Notes: generated by a model from the sequence alone, not told the origin. Shown: positions 51,853-61,676, counted from the first letter of the stretch. The stretch: DNA of 64,000 nucleotides from DASWUZ01 sp036401375 (GCA_036401375.1 DASWVB010000002.1:186001-250000); one strand, 5' to 3'. Numbers and translations: made by a program.

Positions 51853-54800
51853 CGTGGAGCGTGATCGAACATCGCTTCAATCGCATCGCGTGGAAAACAA
51901 CGCTGCATCCAGAAGTTCCCGAGCTCTGCTGCCCTGTTATTCAGCTCGCGCAACTGTTCATTCTTCGCCTTGGTACGCTGCCGAATGGCCTCAGGTTCTT
52001 CAGTGAAAGCAGCAAAAGGGTCTTCAGCAGATCGTCCGCCCCAATGAGTTTCAGGCGAAACAAAGCGGATTGACCTCGGAGGTTCAGGCGCCAATGAAAC
52101 GCGTCCCGGCCTTCCCGTCTCCTGAGGGCAGTGAGTGATTTCATACGCTGGCACGTTGTCTTGCGGGAATTGCACCTGCAAGGCAGCGATCATGTCTGTG
52201 AACCAATCGGAGTATTCGGTCCACTCCGATTCCGAACTCCCTGCCCTAAGGAGCGCGGTAGCGCGGAACGTCGGATCGACGCGTCTCCAGGGAGCGGCCG
52301 ATTCTTCCTCTTGTGCCAATTTGATCAGCAGAAGACTGCCGAAAGTCTGCTCCATGAAGTGCATTTCGGAGTTCCAGAACCAATTGGAAACGAGTGGAGC
52401 GCGTCTTTCATTTGAAACGTCGCTGAACAGAAGGTACCGATATAAAGAGCCTCTTACTAAAGAGTCGCCGGTCCCATAAGCGCTTAGCAAGTCGTCGTCG
52501 GTGAGTTTATCCTCTCCCAGAACGCTCAGATAGTACAGCGTGCGAAACCAGTCTTTAGAAGTTTTGGCTTCCGGCAGATTTCCATTTACAGGCCCCTTAT
52601 AGGAGTTCTCGAAGTCGATCCAATCGTTTGCATCAGACGGCCGGGATAGCAAACGCTCGAGCTGGCCGCTTCCAGTCCACAAGGGCAATACTCGTGAGAA
52701 GAAGAAAAACTCACAATGCATGCCCTTTGAATCTGCGGGTCCTTGAAGCTCGGGGCTGTTCTGCCTGACGTGCTCCAGCGTCTCGCGAGTATCGCGGTCC
52801 AGAAGCAGATCGTACTCTTCGAGGCGAAATGCAAGACCGTATAGAGCGTCGACAAGTCGCGCAGGAGCTGTCTTAACGATCCGGCGAATGACATTGGCAA
52901 TTGCCCCCGGATCGACTCGGGACAACACAACCTCTGCTTTTTCCAAGAAATGATCTTCGCCGCTCTTCCACTGTCCCTGCCACACGGGATTGGCTACAAG
53001 TTGTCCGAGAAGGGGTTCGAGGCGTCCTCGGACCTCTGACGGCAAATTCAGGTCTGTGTCGGCAGCAAACGCCTTCGCAGAGTCAACGAAGCTCCACGAT
53101 TTAAAGTCTTCTCTAGATACATATTCCTCGAGATCTTTTATCGTGCATTGGACGATCGACTCCACAGGGTTCTTTCGCCACTCAATTGCAAATTCAGATT
53201 CTGGGTAGAGGGAATCTTCATCGATTGACGCAAGCATCTGCCAAGCCGTTTCCGTCCCCATCATTCGGAGAAGTCGAGAGCACGCCCACTGGGCCTGCCT
53301 GCGCATATCAGACAACAGAAGCTGAATGTGCGGCTGAAACAGTGGCTCGAGATCAAATTTGGAACTTCTGATTGCCCAGCGCAGCTCCTTTTGTCCATCA
53401 GTAGACTCATCAATGGCCTTTGCTATGCCGTAGCGCACGAATGCCCGGACGAATGGTCGGCGGTCTTCCATGAACGAGATGATCACAAATGCCGCATGAG
53501 ACAGCCGTAACCAACCGTCATCGTCGATGACGCGCAGCAAATAGCCATCAAAACCATAATCACGGTTATGTTCGGCATCGGGCCACAGTGTCTTTACGCG
53601 AGAATCTTGTTTTGGAGCAGGACCGATAAACGGCATCCTTCGGAACATCGGTGGTCCGTCAAGGGCCACCATGGAAAGCCATTCTTCGAGGACCGGGACT
53701 ATGCCTTGTACAACGGGTTGAGAGTTTTGGACCCAGAACGAAAACCCCGCGATCAGGACCTCCTGTGCCCATGGATGTTCTTTCGTAGAACTCCAAACAG
53801 ACTTTGCGAGTTCCACATACGCATCCAGGCATTGCGGTATGTAGGCTGTGAGGCGTCGCTCGATCGGGCTGCCTACCGGAGATCTCGGGTTTTGGGTATT
53901 GATCCACGCCTGGAGCAGGTTGGCTATGATCGTTGACGAAGCTCCCTGAGCGACAGAAGCCAATACAGCGTACTCAATGATGAGAGCTTCCATGTCGGAG
54001 CCGGTATGGGGCTCCAGCCACTTGGCGATTAACTCTTTGAGATCGGCGCTACTCTGGGCTGATGTGAGCTCATCTCCGAGTAGCAGGCCGAGGGCCATAG
54101 GCAGTCTCGTGCCGCTAACTTTCCAGCGCGAGCCATCCTTCTCAAGCACACCACTCGTTGTGAGATCCGTGAAAGTTCTGCGCGTCTCGGAGTCAAAACC
54201 GATGTACTGCTCGACCTCACTCTTCGCGAGCCGTTGAACCCCGTCGCGGTGTCGTTCGGCGATTTGCTTGAGGATGTCGTTGAACGCATCCTCAGATATC
54301 CCTGGGTTGTTTCGGTCACAGCGGTCACGCCAGTCTTCGAAATAGAGACGTGCCAAGGTGAAATCGCCCGATTCCGCGATCTGATTGCGATACTTTGCAG
54401 CTAAATCGAAATACCTCGGCTTGCGCAACAATGACCTAAGCTCTTCAGGGAAGTCGGACACCTTGAGACCGCGTCCGTTCAAAGCAAGTTGGAGTTCAGC
54501 ATCGCTGAAGGACTTCAAACTGAACGATGTCGCCGGGATGGATTTGCGCTTTGCAAAGAACTCTTCCCAGTACTGACTACGCGCGGTGCAGATCAGCCGG
54601 ATTCTTCCGGCCCAGGGTTTATCAAAGGATGTTTCGATCACCGTCTGCCAGTAGTCTGACGAATGCCGCTCGTTGAGACCATCCAGTACGATTACTGCGA
54701 CCGGTTCTTTCCCGTCAGAGTCCCGATGCTCCAGCCATCGGTGTAGCTTGCTTCGCCATTCTCCGTTTGGAAGTAGCCGTCGTACGTTCTCTAGGACCAG

Positions 54801-55676
54801 ATCTTCCAGGCTCTTGGCAGAGCCGGCGTCACGGGAGGGAATGAAGACGATAGGCGGAAAGTCACCGTTGTTTTTCTGAACCTGGTTCGTCAGCCATTGT
54901 GCAACTGACCAGGACTTACCGTCCCCCTCCTCACCAGTCATCGCAAAGAGTTTGGGCGTATCGTTGTTCCACCAGTTGTCGAGCGCCGTTTCGGCGTCAA
55001 TTCGAGGTATGCCACCGCCTGATGAAACATCTAGCGGCTGACCGAAGCGGGAGCGCGATGCGGGCTCCTGACTGACAATCCGATTCCACTCTTGATGAGA
55101 GCTTTCACGCCATGATGGCCACCCTGCATCGGGTTGCAGAAACTTTTCCCTGAGCTCGGCGAGCCGCGCCTGCGTTTCCGGGGTTTTCGAAGCCTTCTCC
55201 ATCGCAGTTGTAAGTTCAACGAACTGATCTGGACTAGCGAACCGTTCTACAACTGCCGGAAAAGAGCTGACGAGGAAATCGAGAGTTGCGCTGCCGTCCG
55301 GTAGGGATTCCAAGGGCACGATGTCGATCCCATGCTCTTTTCCGAATGCCTCTAACCCTTCAAGATTTTGGTCCGTGACGTCGCGGGACGCCGCAATGAT
55401 CCACACGTCGAGTTCCGGGAGACGTATATGGGCCTGCGCCAGTTCTCCTAGCAGCTCACGGTCTTTGAGGGATGTATCAGCGGAGTAGCGCTTGCATTCG
55501 AAGACGATGTCTCCGCCCGCGGAACCATAGGCTCGGCCGTCGCGGCCACCCTGATCGCCACTGCGGGCTGCAAAAAACCGCAAGCCTGTGAGAGCGCCCA
55601 GGAGCTCGCCGACCAGGTCCTCAAAGCTACTATCGCCAGATGGCTTTAGAGACCGCAGAAAATCACTAATCGTCAC
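51849..55676 (-). CDS. Mrr-type nuclease fused to STAND-like P-loop NTPase
   Basis: 1275 aa from the GTG at 55676, which follows GAGGAA at 6 nt and overlaps the upstream stop by GTGA. An in-frame ATG at 55751 would invade the upstream gene by 79 nt. Residues 1-130 form a restriction-endonuclease-like fold: Glu20, G-G-R-D-G with Asp46, and Glu60-Cys-Lys62. A linker precedes the NTPase, with Walker A G-E-E-G-D-G-K-S (248-255), Walker B V-I-V-L-D-G-L-N-E (328-336) and T-A-R-S (364-367). The last ~850 residues are a long helical region likely to act as sensor. The layout resembles Avs-type antiphage sensors that cut DNA when triggered by a phage protein. The trigger and exact family are unknown. 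Confidence 0.82.
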   Translation of the reverse strand: MTISDFLRSLKPSGDSSFEDLVGELLGALTGLRFFAARSGDQGGRDGRAYGSAGGDIVFECKRYSADTSLKDRELLGELAQAHIRLPELDVWIIAASRDVTDQNLEGLEAFGKEHGIDIVPLESLPDGSATLDFLVSSFPAVVERFASPDQFVELTTAMEKASKTPETQARLAELREKFLQPDAGWPSWRESSHQEWNRIVSQEPASRSRFGQPLDVSSGGGIPRIDAETALDNWWNNDTPKLFAMTGEEGDGKSWSVAQWLTNQVQKNNGDFPPIVFIPSRDAGSAKSLEDLVLENVRRLLPNGEWRSKLHRWLEHRDSDGKEPVAVIVLDGLNERHSSDYWQTVIETSFDKPWAGRIRLICTARSQYWEEFFAKRKSIPATSFSLKSFSDAELQLALNGRGLKVSDFPEELRSLLRKPRYFDLAAKYRNQIAESGDFTLARLYFEDWRDRCDRNNPGISEDAFNDILKQIAERHRDGVQRLAKSEVEQYIGFDSETRRTFTDLTTSGVLEKDGSRWKVSGTRLPMALGLLLGDELTSAQSSADLKELIAKWLEPHTGSDMEALIIEYAVLASVAQGASSTIIANLLQAWINTQNPRSPVGSPIERRLTAYIPQCLDAYVELAKSVWSSTKEHPWAQEVLIAGFSFWVQNSQPVVQGIVPVLEEWLSMVALDGPPMFRRMPFIGPAPKQDSRVKTLWPDAEHNRDYGFDGYLLRVIDDDGWLRLSHAAFVIISFMEDRRPFVRAFVRYGIAKAIDESTDGQKELRWAIRSSKFDLEPLFQPHIQLLLSDMRRQAQWACSRLLRMMGTETAWQMLASIDEDSLYPESEFAIEWRKNPVESIVQCTIKDLEEYVSREDFKSWSFVDSAKAFAADTDLNLPSEVRGRLEPLLGQLVANPVWQGQWKSGEDHFLEKAEVVLSRVDPGAIANVIRRIVKTAPARLVDALYGLAFRLEEYDLLLDRDTRETLEHVRQNSPELQGPADSKGMHCEFFFFSRVLPLWTGSGQLERLLSRPSDANDWIDFENSYKGPVNGNLPEAKTSKDWFRTLYYLSVLGEDKLTDDDLLSAYGTGDSLVRGSLYRYLLFSDVSNERRAPLVSNWFWNSEMHFMEQTFGSLLLIKLAQEEESAAPWRRVDPTFRATALLRAGSSESEWTEYSDWFTDMIAALQVQFPQDNVPAYEITHCPQETGRPGRVSLAPEPPRSIRFVSPETHWGGRSAEDPFAAFTEEPEAIRQRTKAKNEQLRELNNRAAELGNFWMQRCFPRDAIEAMFDHAPR

Positions 55677-56317
55677 TTGGATTTCCTCGGGTTCGGGGGG
55701 AGCAGCCCTTGGCAGATGATGCTCAGCGGGATGATTGACGCGGGCTTGCATTTGAACTCACTTGGTTCTTCTTCAATGAGTTTTTGAAGCTGCCGGGCGT
55801 CGTTTGTGTCTTTGACGAGTACGGCTAGGGGCTTTGAAGGTACCTTGAAAGTACCGGAACATCTCCACTCTCGTTCGTGTATCCAGCTAATCCAGCCTTC
55901 GTCTTTAGGTTCGAACCTCACGACTCGCCAGAGTTCGTCTCGAGGAATCTTCAGCATCTTTATCTCCGGATTGGAGAGATACAGAACTGGTCGACAACCC
56001 TTGTTGTAAGCGGTTGATTTCTTAATGATGATTCCGTACGGCTCGTAACGAGGGTTCTCTGGATCAGTATTCTCGGGGGTGAGTACGTACTTTAAGGTTT
56101 GAAAAGGTACATCCATGAAGCAGGTCGCTTTCTTGCGCCCTTTGACAAACGCTTTGTTTCCGCTGCCCCAAATCTCGCCGCGCTTCAAGATGTGCACAAG
56201 ATTCTCGTAGGCCGAATATTCGTCCTTAGCTACTGTGTTTTTGGTGAGGTGAATCAGATAAGGGGTTAGGTCAGGCCGGGAATTGAATGGAAGTTCGTCA
56301 AAGGTTGGTAGGGCCAT
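55673..56317 (-). CDS. ADP-ribosyltransferase-like protein, first gene of operon
   Basis: 214-aa soluble protein. The pattern L-I-H-L-T (His23-x-Thr25), C-F-M-D-V-P (66-71), Y-G-I-I-I (94-98), R-P-V-L-Y (109-113) and H-E-R-E-W-R (147-152) resembles DarT/DUF2971/AbiGi-like families with an ART-type fold, where the early H-x-T binds NAD and a Glu in E-x-E-W completes the site. I cannot tell toxin from antitoxin role. The stop overlaps the GTG of the nuclease-NTPase by 4 nt, so the two are made together. Its own promoter should lie in the 143 bp that separates it from the SIR2 system. Confidence 0.65.
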   Translation of the reverse strand: MALPTFDELPFNSRPDLTPYLIHLTKNTVAKDEYSAYENLVHILKRGEIWGSGNKAFVKGRKKATCFMDVPFQTLKYVLTPENTDPENPRYEPYGIIIKKSTAYNKGCRPVLYLSNPEIKMLKIPRDELWRVVRFEPKDEGWISWIHEREWRCSGTFKVPSKPLAVLVKDTNDARQLQKLIEEEPSEFKCKPASIIPLSIICQGLLPPNPRKSK

Positions 56318-56460
56318 TTACTCCTCGGTTGGTCTCAAAGCAGGCCTCTTGTGAACTCCAGAAACCTAATTTTACCGCTACTGGGTGTATGGCTATCACT
56401 CGTAAGTGAGAAACACTCTCACAACTTGCACCAATCGGTGCTTAGGACCCGGAAATGATT

Positions 56461-59400
56461 TCAGCGAAAAGCATCGTCTAGGCGGAAAGTGAGCGCCAGA
56501 GCTTCGCTCCATCCCGCCTTCACAAACAAATCAAGGAGCTTTCCTACGGATTTCGAGCTAAGTTTGAGCGTGTCCTTGTGGTCAGCGAGCGCGTGGTCAA
56601 CCAACTTAACCGCTTCGTCTCGGGCGGATGGATCGAGCTCGAAGTTCAAATATGCCCCCCCCACACAGGTTGCTGCGGCAAAACCTAGTACGGATACAGG
56701 ATCTATATCGAGAATCCCATTCATTAGCTGCAAGAGGTAGTACGCCGTTCTTGGCATAAGAGGAACTGCCTCCATCGTTGTGTCGCCTCCCAGCAACTGC
56801 TCTAGCAGCGGTTTGACGTACGAATAAATCTCAGTTTGTTGGTCCTTGCTCAGAGCGTCATCCAACGAAACCCCGTGGGAGGGGAGGCCGAACGAAAAGA
56901 CGATCCTCGTTGCAGCGGAATCCATAATCTCAAGGAGCTTGCGATTTGTCTCGGCGGAATTCTCCAGTTCAACGCGATTCACGAGCATGTCGCGTGCCGG
57001 AGCAAACAATAGTCCTAGCAAATCTCGAGCACGAATGCGTTGAGTCGCGTCCTTGATCTCCTTCGCGTCAAGGTAATGAGAAGCTGTGAAAATGGCGTTT
57101 GAAATTTCGCTCGCAAATAGCTGGGGAGACCCAGCCACGGCGAGCAAGAATTCCTTGGCGCGTTCGTTACCTTGGACTGCGTATAGACCAACTGGAATGC
57201 CCATCATTTCACGGCGAGTCTCCGAGCGATCCGTTGTCGGGAGGCCGCGGTCAGCAATCTGCCGAATCGCGTCCATCGTTTTTTCTGGCTCGATACCGGC
57301 GACAGCCTGAAGCGATCCAATTAAGCCAAGCATCACGCCACTTGTGCTCTCTGTCTCGATCATCCTCTGAAGTGTCGCCCAGTAGCGCTCTTTCAAAGAC
57401 TGCTTGTAGAGACTGGTCAGAAATCTCGCCACTTGGTAACGAACCGCCGGCACCAGGTCCGCCGAGGCTTCGATAAACGCAGAAACGATCTCCTCATCAG
57501 CAAAATAATTCCAAATGAGGTGGCCCAGTGCTTGGACCGCTTCAATTCGGGAGGAAGGACTCCCCCAACCAGTGTGATCAAAGGGAAGGTGGTACTTCGG
57601 GTCGAAAACCGGTTCTGGATCGACACTGCCTTCGAGCGCGTAAATACGTGATAAGGCGATTGGTTGAGAATCCGCCCCCAGCGTGCTGTTCTTTGAAACA
57701 ACGTTCACTGCCGCATAAAGAACTCCGCGAGCATTCTCAGCCACCTGGGGGGACACGCCTTCTGCCTGTGACAAGTCGTGCAACGCGCGAAGCGAGGGTT
57801 CTATCTGTAAGCAGTCAGCATCGCTAGGAATCGAGTTTAGGTGCCGCCCCTCGAACTCACGAACCTTGCTTGTTGCTTCGATTGCCTCGGCGTTGGGCAC
57901 ACTGCTCGGATCAATTCCTGCCCGTCGATATTCCTCTAGTTGATCGGGAGTAAACGCGCTGACCGAGGAACGAAAGAAGGGACGATTCTCCCGGATGGGT
58001 TTGGCAGCTGCTTTGGCGAGCTTGTCAAGCAGAACCGAATTGGTGATGGCTTTCGCAGGTATGCAACCTAGTAAGCGTCTTTGAACACTTGAAGGTCTCT
58101 CGTAACGACGAATGAACTTCGTCCTGGCGATGAGGACAATGGCTCTCTGGATTTTTTCGGAGTCGGTCTTGGAAACAAGGTTCTTCTCATAGGCCGCTTT
58201 GAGAACATCACCCACGTCCACCGTGACCTCAGGTGCCGCGATAAACTTCGGGATGAACAGAAGCTCCTTTACTGGCCCATACAAGTGTTCCGTACAAAAC
58301 TTTGCTCTGAAGATCAGTTTCTTCCATGAGATTCCAAGAGACGCGAAACGCAAGACTTCATCGATCATGCCATTACGAATCTCCTCGGCAGCTTCGCAAG
58401 CGAAGAGCAACGCCGAGTCCAAAAGCATAAGGCTCGTAACATCGCGGCTTCCGATGCCATCCCACATTTCGCTGTAATCTGCCGTATAAGTCTTCCTTTG
58501 CCCCTTCAGTCGGAACTTCGTTGCTTCCCATATTCCATCGCGATCACGCTCCCGTTCGCGTCGTACCTCCATCTCGACAGCCTTTATCGCCACACGCGCG
58601 GCGCGAATTGGATCTGCCTCCAAGAAAAGCTTGAAACGAGTAGTCAAGCCATACAGCGCCGATGAATAGTCCTGTTTCCGTGTACTGGTGAGCGGCATGA
58701 CGAGCCCCCCCCCCATGCTCGTTATCTCGTCTGATTCTTCGGTGAATGAATACAGGCTGAGGCAAACGACTTCTGCTAATGTCGGGGAGTTAGCGATGAT
58801 CGTGGACAGGATGTTCGTCAGCCAGAACGCCTCATTCGACGCCGCGCTGGGCGATCCGATACGAGCTGCAATCGCATGTATCGCGCGCTCGCTTTCCACC
58901 GCATTGGTTTCGAATGTGTCTGCAATGATCGGCAACATCCGGCCTACTACCACCGATGAAAGGTTTAGTACCTGTTGCTCATTGAGGAACGGAGGCGGTT
59001 GGATTGCCCAAAAGAGGATATTTCTCGCCATCTCACCAATGACTACGCGATCCCAAACAGACATCGTGTTATGGAGCGTTGCGACAATAGTCAAGACGTC
59101 ATTGGTCCATGCAATTTCGAGATTGGCAGAGACCAAGAGCATCCAGCTGGTCCACAATCGTCGCCTGGCAGACGCCAGCGCTCCCACAGCGGAAACCGCT
59201 CGCAGGAGCAATCCGATAAAGTCTCGAAAAACCGGCCCAAGAGCTACCCTGAGGTTGTTCAGACCGACCTCATCGAGAGCTCTCACCGCCTCGGCAGCCA
59301 CAACTGCCGGAACCACGCGCATCCTTTCCTGCAAATCCTCGCTGGATAGGATGTCAGATGTAATCCTCCAGAACAGCTCACGATCGAATGCCCAGATCCT

Positions 59401-60402
59401 GTGGAAGAAAAATGTGAGCGAAGGCCTGAAGAATAGCGATCTCGCTGAATCTTCGCGGATGAAACCGAAGAGCCGGTATTCATCCAGCAGAAGACGGGCA
59501 ATCGCGTAATCGAAAAGAATGTTGTGGCTATATGAGAGTCTACCCGTCACATTCTTGCGAAGTACCTCCGAGCTTTTCAAGTCACGCAGAACATTTTCGT
59601 AGCCGGGTTCGATCACTTCGGTCTCGGGGACCGAAAGAACTTTCGTGTCTACCATCTGTTGCGTGACCGTTCGAAGCAGTCTCTCTTTCAGTACGCCATC
59701 GCCGGAGTTCAATACGCGGTAACGCCAGTAGCTCTCAAGGAGCTGTACTTGGGATTGAATATTTCTCAGTTCATTCAGCGCGATCCCATCATGGAGTAAA
59801 GCGAATGCAAGCCGGAGGTTGAACGGATTCCGCAGAAGACTAAACAGCGTAGCCGATTTGTCCTCAAGAAGAGCGAGTAGATCAGAACTCTTCTTGGATG
59901 CATCGAGTAGTTCAGCATCCGTGAGCTCGCCGATGACGAACTTCTGCATGCCCCGACCGTTCGGAGGATAACGGTACTGAAGACGCTGCAGCTCCGGCGA
60001 CTCTTGTAGGTCGAAAGTTCGCACGGAAGCCACAATCGCTGTATTCGGCGCTTGATCGAGAACCTCATGAATCAACTCTCGGAAGGCTCGTTGTGATGCT
60101 TCACCCCTCAACGCATCAAGACCGTCGATGATCAACACTGGATTACTCAGGGAAGAAAGCAGTTTCGGCAGAGGCTTGCTGAAACCAAGGGCTTCGTAGA
60201 TTTCTTGGGCGGTGCTTACTTCGAAGTCTTCGGCGGTCAGTGTGGTAACGGGCCTCGAATCGCTCTCATACCGCTTGATTAGCTGAGCTAGAATCCAACT
60301 CTTCCCAATACCAGGCGCACCCGACACCATGACCGATCCGCGATTGGTGAGCTCGACCAGTTCTTCTATGAGACGAGGACGAGCGATATCAATCATTCTC
60401 AT
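56461..60402 (-). CDS. Large STAND/NACHT-like NTPase, partner of SIR2 protein
   Basis: 1313 aa. The NTPase begins directly at the N-terminus: Walker A G-A-P-G-I-G-K-S (28-35), Walker B P-V-L-I-I-D-G-L-D-A-L (88-98), sensor-like A-S-V-R-T-F (125-130) and the L-R-N-P-F-N-L-R-L-A (about 190-200) helical segment seen after STAND NTPase cores. The rest is long and helical; around 985-1080 (R-I-E-A-V-Q-A-L-G-H-L, A-V-R-Y-Q-V-A-R-F-L) it looks like HEAT-type repeats. No effector is fused; the SIR2 gene just upstream overlaps it by 14 bp. It is probably the sensor that gates SIR2 NADase activity. A Met at residue 3 is an alternative start. Confidence 0.8.
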   Translation of the reverse strand: MRMIDIARPRLIEELVELTNRGSVMVSGAPGIGKSWILAQLIKRYESDSRPVTTLTAEDFEVSTAQEIYEALGFSKPLPKLLSSLSNPVLIIDGLDALRGEASQRAFRELIHEVLDQAPNTAIVASVRTFDLQESPELQRLQYRYPPNGRGMQKFVIGELTDAELLDASKKSSDLLALLEDKSATLFSLLRNPFNLRLAFALLHDGIALNELRNIQSQVQLLESYWRYRVLNSGDGVLKERLLRTVTQQMVDTKVLSVPETEVIEPGYENVLRDLKSSEVLRKNVTGRLSYSHNILFDYAIARLLLDEYRLFGFIREDSARSLFFRPSLTFFFHRIWAFDRELFWRITSDILSSEDLQERMRVVPAVVAAEAVRALDEVGLNNLRVALGPVFRDFIGLLLRAVSAVGALASARRRLWTSWMLLVSANLEIAWTNDVLTIVATLHNTMSVWDRVVIGEMARNILFWAIQPPPFLNEQQVLNLSSVVVGRMLPIIADTFETNAVESERAIHAIAARIGSPSAASNEAFWLTNILSTIIANSPTLAEVVCLSLYSFTEESDEITSMGGGLVMPLTSTRKQDYSSALYGLTTRFKLFLEADPIRAARVAIKAVEMEVRRERERDRDGIWEATKFRLKGQRKTYTADYSEMWDGIGSRDVTSLMLLDSALLFACEAAEEIRNGMIDEVLRFASLGISWKKLIFRAKFCTEHLYGPVKELLFIPKFIAAPEVTVDVGDVLKAAYEKNLVSKTDSEKIQRAIVLIARTKFIRRYERPSSVQRRLLGCIPAKAITNSVLLDKLAKAAAKPIRENRPFFRSSVSAFTPDQLEEYRRAGIDPSSVPNAEAIEATSKVREFEGRHLNSIPSDADCLQIEPSLRALHDLSQAEGVSPQVAENARGVLYAAVNVVSKNSTLGADSQPIALSRIYALEGSVDPEPVFDPKYHLPFDHTGWGSPSSRIEAVQALGHLIWNYFADEEIVSAFIEASADLVPAVRYQVARFLTSLYKQSLKERYWATLQRMIETESTSGVMLGLIGSLQAVAGIEPEKTMDAIRQIADRGLPTTDRSETRREMMGIPVGLYAVQGNERAKEFLLAVAGSPQLFASEISNAIFTASHYLDAKEIKDATQRIRARDLLGLLFAPARDMLVNRVELENSAETNRKLLEIMDSAATRIVFSFGLPSHGVSLDDALSKDQQTEIYSYVKPLLEQLLGGDTTMEAVPLMPRTAYYLLQLMNGILDIDPVSVLGFAAATCVGGAYLNFELDPSARDEAVKLVDHALADHKDTLKLSSKSVGKLLDLFVKAGWSEALALTFRLDDAFR

Positions 60403-61492
60403 GATCTTGTTCGACCCTCCGTAGGAATCCAGCGTTCAGGGTTTGCATTCTTTGGACATCCCTGGGGTCCACAACCTCAGCAACAAGAGCCGTAGCGGGC
60501 AGAACGGCAGCAGGCAGAGCGGCAGGAACACCTTCACCGCACGCCTCTGCAAGTTCCCGCATCAGCTCTGCGAACTCCGCGTGCGGATTCTCTCCTTCCA
60601 CGGTGTTGTAGAAGACAGCATCGATCAAGTAGCGGTCAGACATGAACTCACGCATGGCTCGATCGTCGTTCTGCCCACCATTTTGTCCACTCAGACCGAT
60701 GATTGCGAAGTGATAGTGGACCTGTCTGTTGTTGAGCTCTGTTCGTACGAGCCGAGCAGTTTCCCGAAACCTGTTGACAACGTCACTATCGGTGAACCCA
60801 AAACCAGCGAACAGGATGCTCTTCGAAACCATCAAGTTCTCCAGATGGTGGAGGAATAGGGGCGACCGCGTGTAGAGTCGCTGATACCCAACCTCAGTCA
60901 AAGCGATCTTGTCCAATGGATCGCTGAATTGGCCGTGCAGGTGAAAAATAGTTTTTGGAAACTCTGGAATGTCCATCTTCCGGAAGAAATCGAGTAGAAG
61001 CTCATCGCTCGCGCTCGACTGCGATCGGAATGGCACCTGGATGACAGTGTGCGCTTCCTCACAGGAAAGATCGAAGTTCAACGTGACAATGTGTCTTAGC
61101 GGTAACGAAGCGAACTGGAGGAGCACGTTCGGCGGGAGCTTCCCGGTTGGGCCAAACTCACGAAGCAAGAAGTTGGAGAATTCAAGTTCACCGATGATCT
61201 GCCCGAGCTTTTGGGCGCAGAACAACATGTCCATGTTCTGAGCGATGACTTGTTCACCACGCTGCGCGTCCCCGGTGATCTCTGCGACGAGATCCGCGAG
61301 CCGCCTGAGAGCACTATTCCATACTGGGTAGCCTGCCCAAGCGGAAAGCCCAGCACCCGTCATACCGATCAGGCGCCCCTGCCGGAGTGCCGCGATCAGA
61401 CGCTCTTTAGCAGCCGAATTGGCCTCACGGTCATAAATCGGCAAGACACAAAGCCCAAACAGAAGATGTTGAAAGTATAGAACTTCTTCCAT
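60389..61492 (-). CDS. SIR2-domain protein, predicted NADase effector
   Basis: 367-aa protein with a SIR2-type Rossmann domain at about 35-300: NAD motif G-A-G-L-S (46-50), T-L-N-F-D with catalytic Asn139 (137-141), H-L-H-G with His186 (184-187), and G-F-G-F-T-D-S-D (230-237). Such SIR2 domains in Thoeris, DSR and Avs5-type defence hydrolyse NAD rather than deacetylate proteins. The C-terminal ~60 residues are an Ala-rich linker. No transmembrane segment. The start at 61492 lacks a strong ribosome site and homology begins near residue 25. Its 3' end overlaps the NTPase start by 14 bp, indicating a two-gene system. Confidence 0.85.
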   Translation of the reverse strand: MEEVLYFQHLLFGLCVLPIYDREANSAAKERLIAALRQGRLIGMTGAGLSAWAGYPVWNSALRRLADLVAEITGDAQRGEQVIAQNMDMLFCAQKLGQIIGELEFSNFLLREFGPTGKLPPNVLLQFASLPLRHIVTLNFDLSCEEAHTVIQVPFRSQSSASDELLLDFFRKMDIPEFPKTIFHLHGQFSDPLDKIALTEVGYQRLYTRSPLFLHHLENLMVSKSILFAGFGFTDSDVVNRFRETARLVRTELNNRQVHYHFAIIGLSGQNGGQNDDRAMREFMSDRYLIDAVFYNTVEGENPHAEFAELMRELAEACGEGVPAALPAAVLPATALVAEVVDPRDVQRMQTLNAGFLRRVEQDHEND

Positions 61493-61529
61493 CCAACAAA
61501 ACTTAGGTGTCGTAGGCTTTCGATAACTT

Positions 61530-61654
61530 TAGGGAGGAAGGTTCCTCTCCGGAGCAGCTGCTTCGCCTCTTCCGCCACCCACCTGCGGGGAGGTCCACCC
61601 TCCCCGCAACGCCCTACCGGGCAGAACAAGCAAAAGCTGCTAAGGGGACGCGCC
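61530..61654. repeat. Dispersed repeat, copy 1
   Basis: About 125 bp that recurs at 63866-63996. The best-conserved part, from CTTCCGC to AAGCAAAAGCTGCTAAGGGGA, contains an inverted repeat GCGGGGAGG (61585-61593)/CCTCCCCGC (61599-61607). In this copy it leads into a small frame that starts at 61677. Confidence 0.8.
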
Positions 61655-61676
61655 CCAACCCTGAGAGGAGAGCGAC

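Noticed and set aside
55677..55751. ATG start at 55751 for the nuclease-NTPase
   Set aside because: It would overlap the upstream gene by 79 nt; the GTG at 55676 has a strong ribosome site and a GTGA overlap.
60389..61492. SIR2 protein as a protein deacetylase (CobB-type)
   Set aside because: It lacks the zinc-binding Cys pairs of CobB, and its partner is a STAND-like NTPase, which favours a defence NADase.
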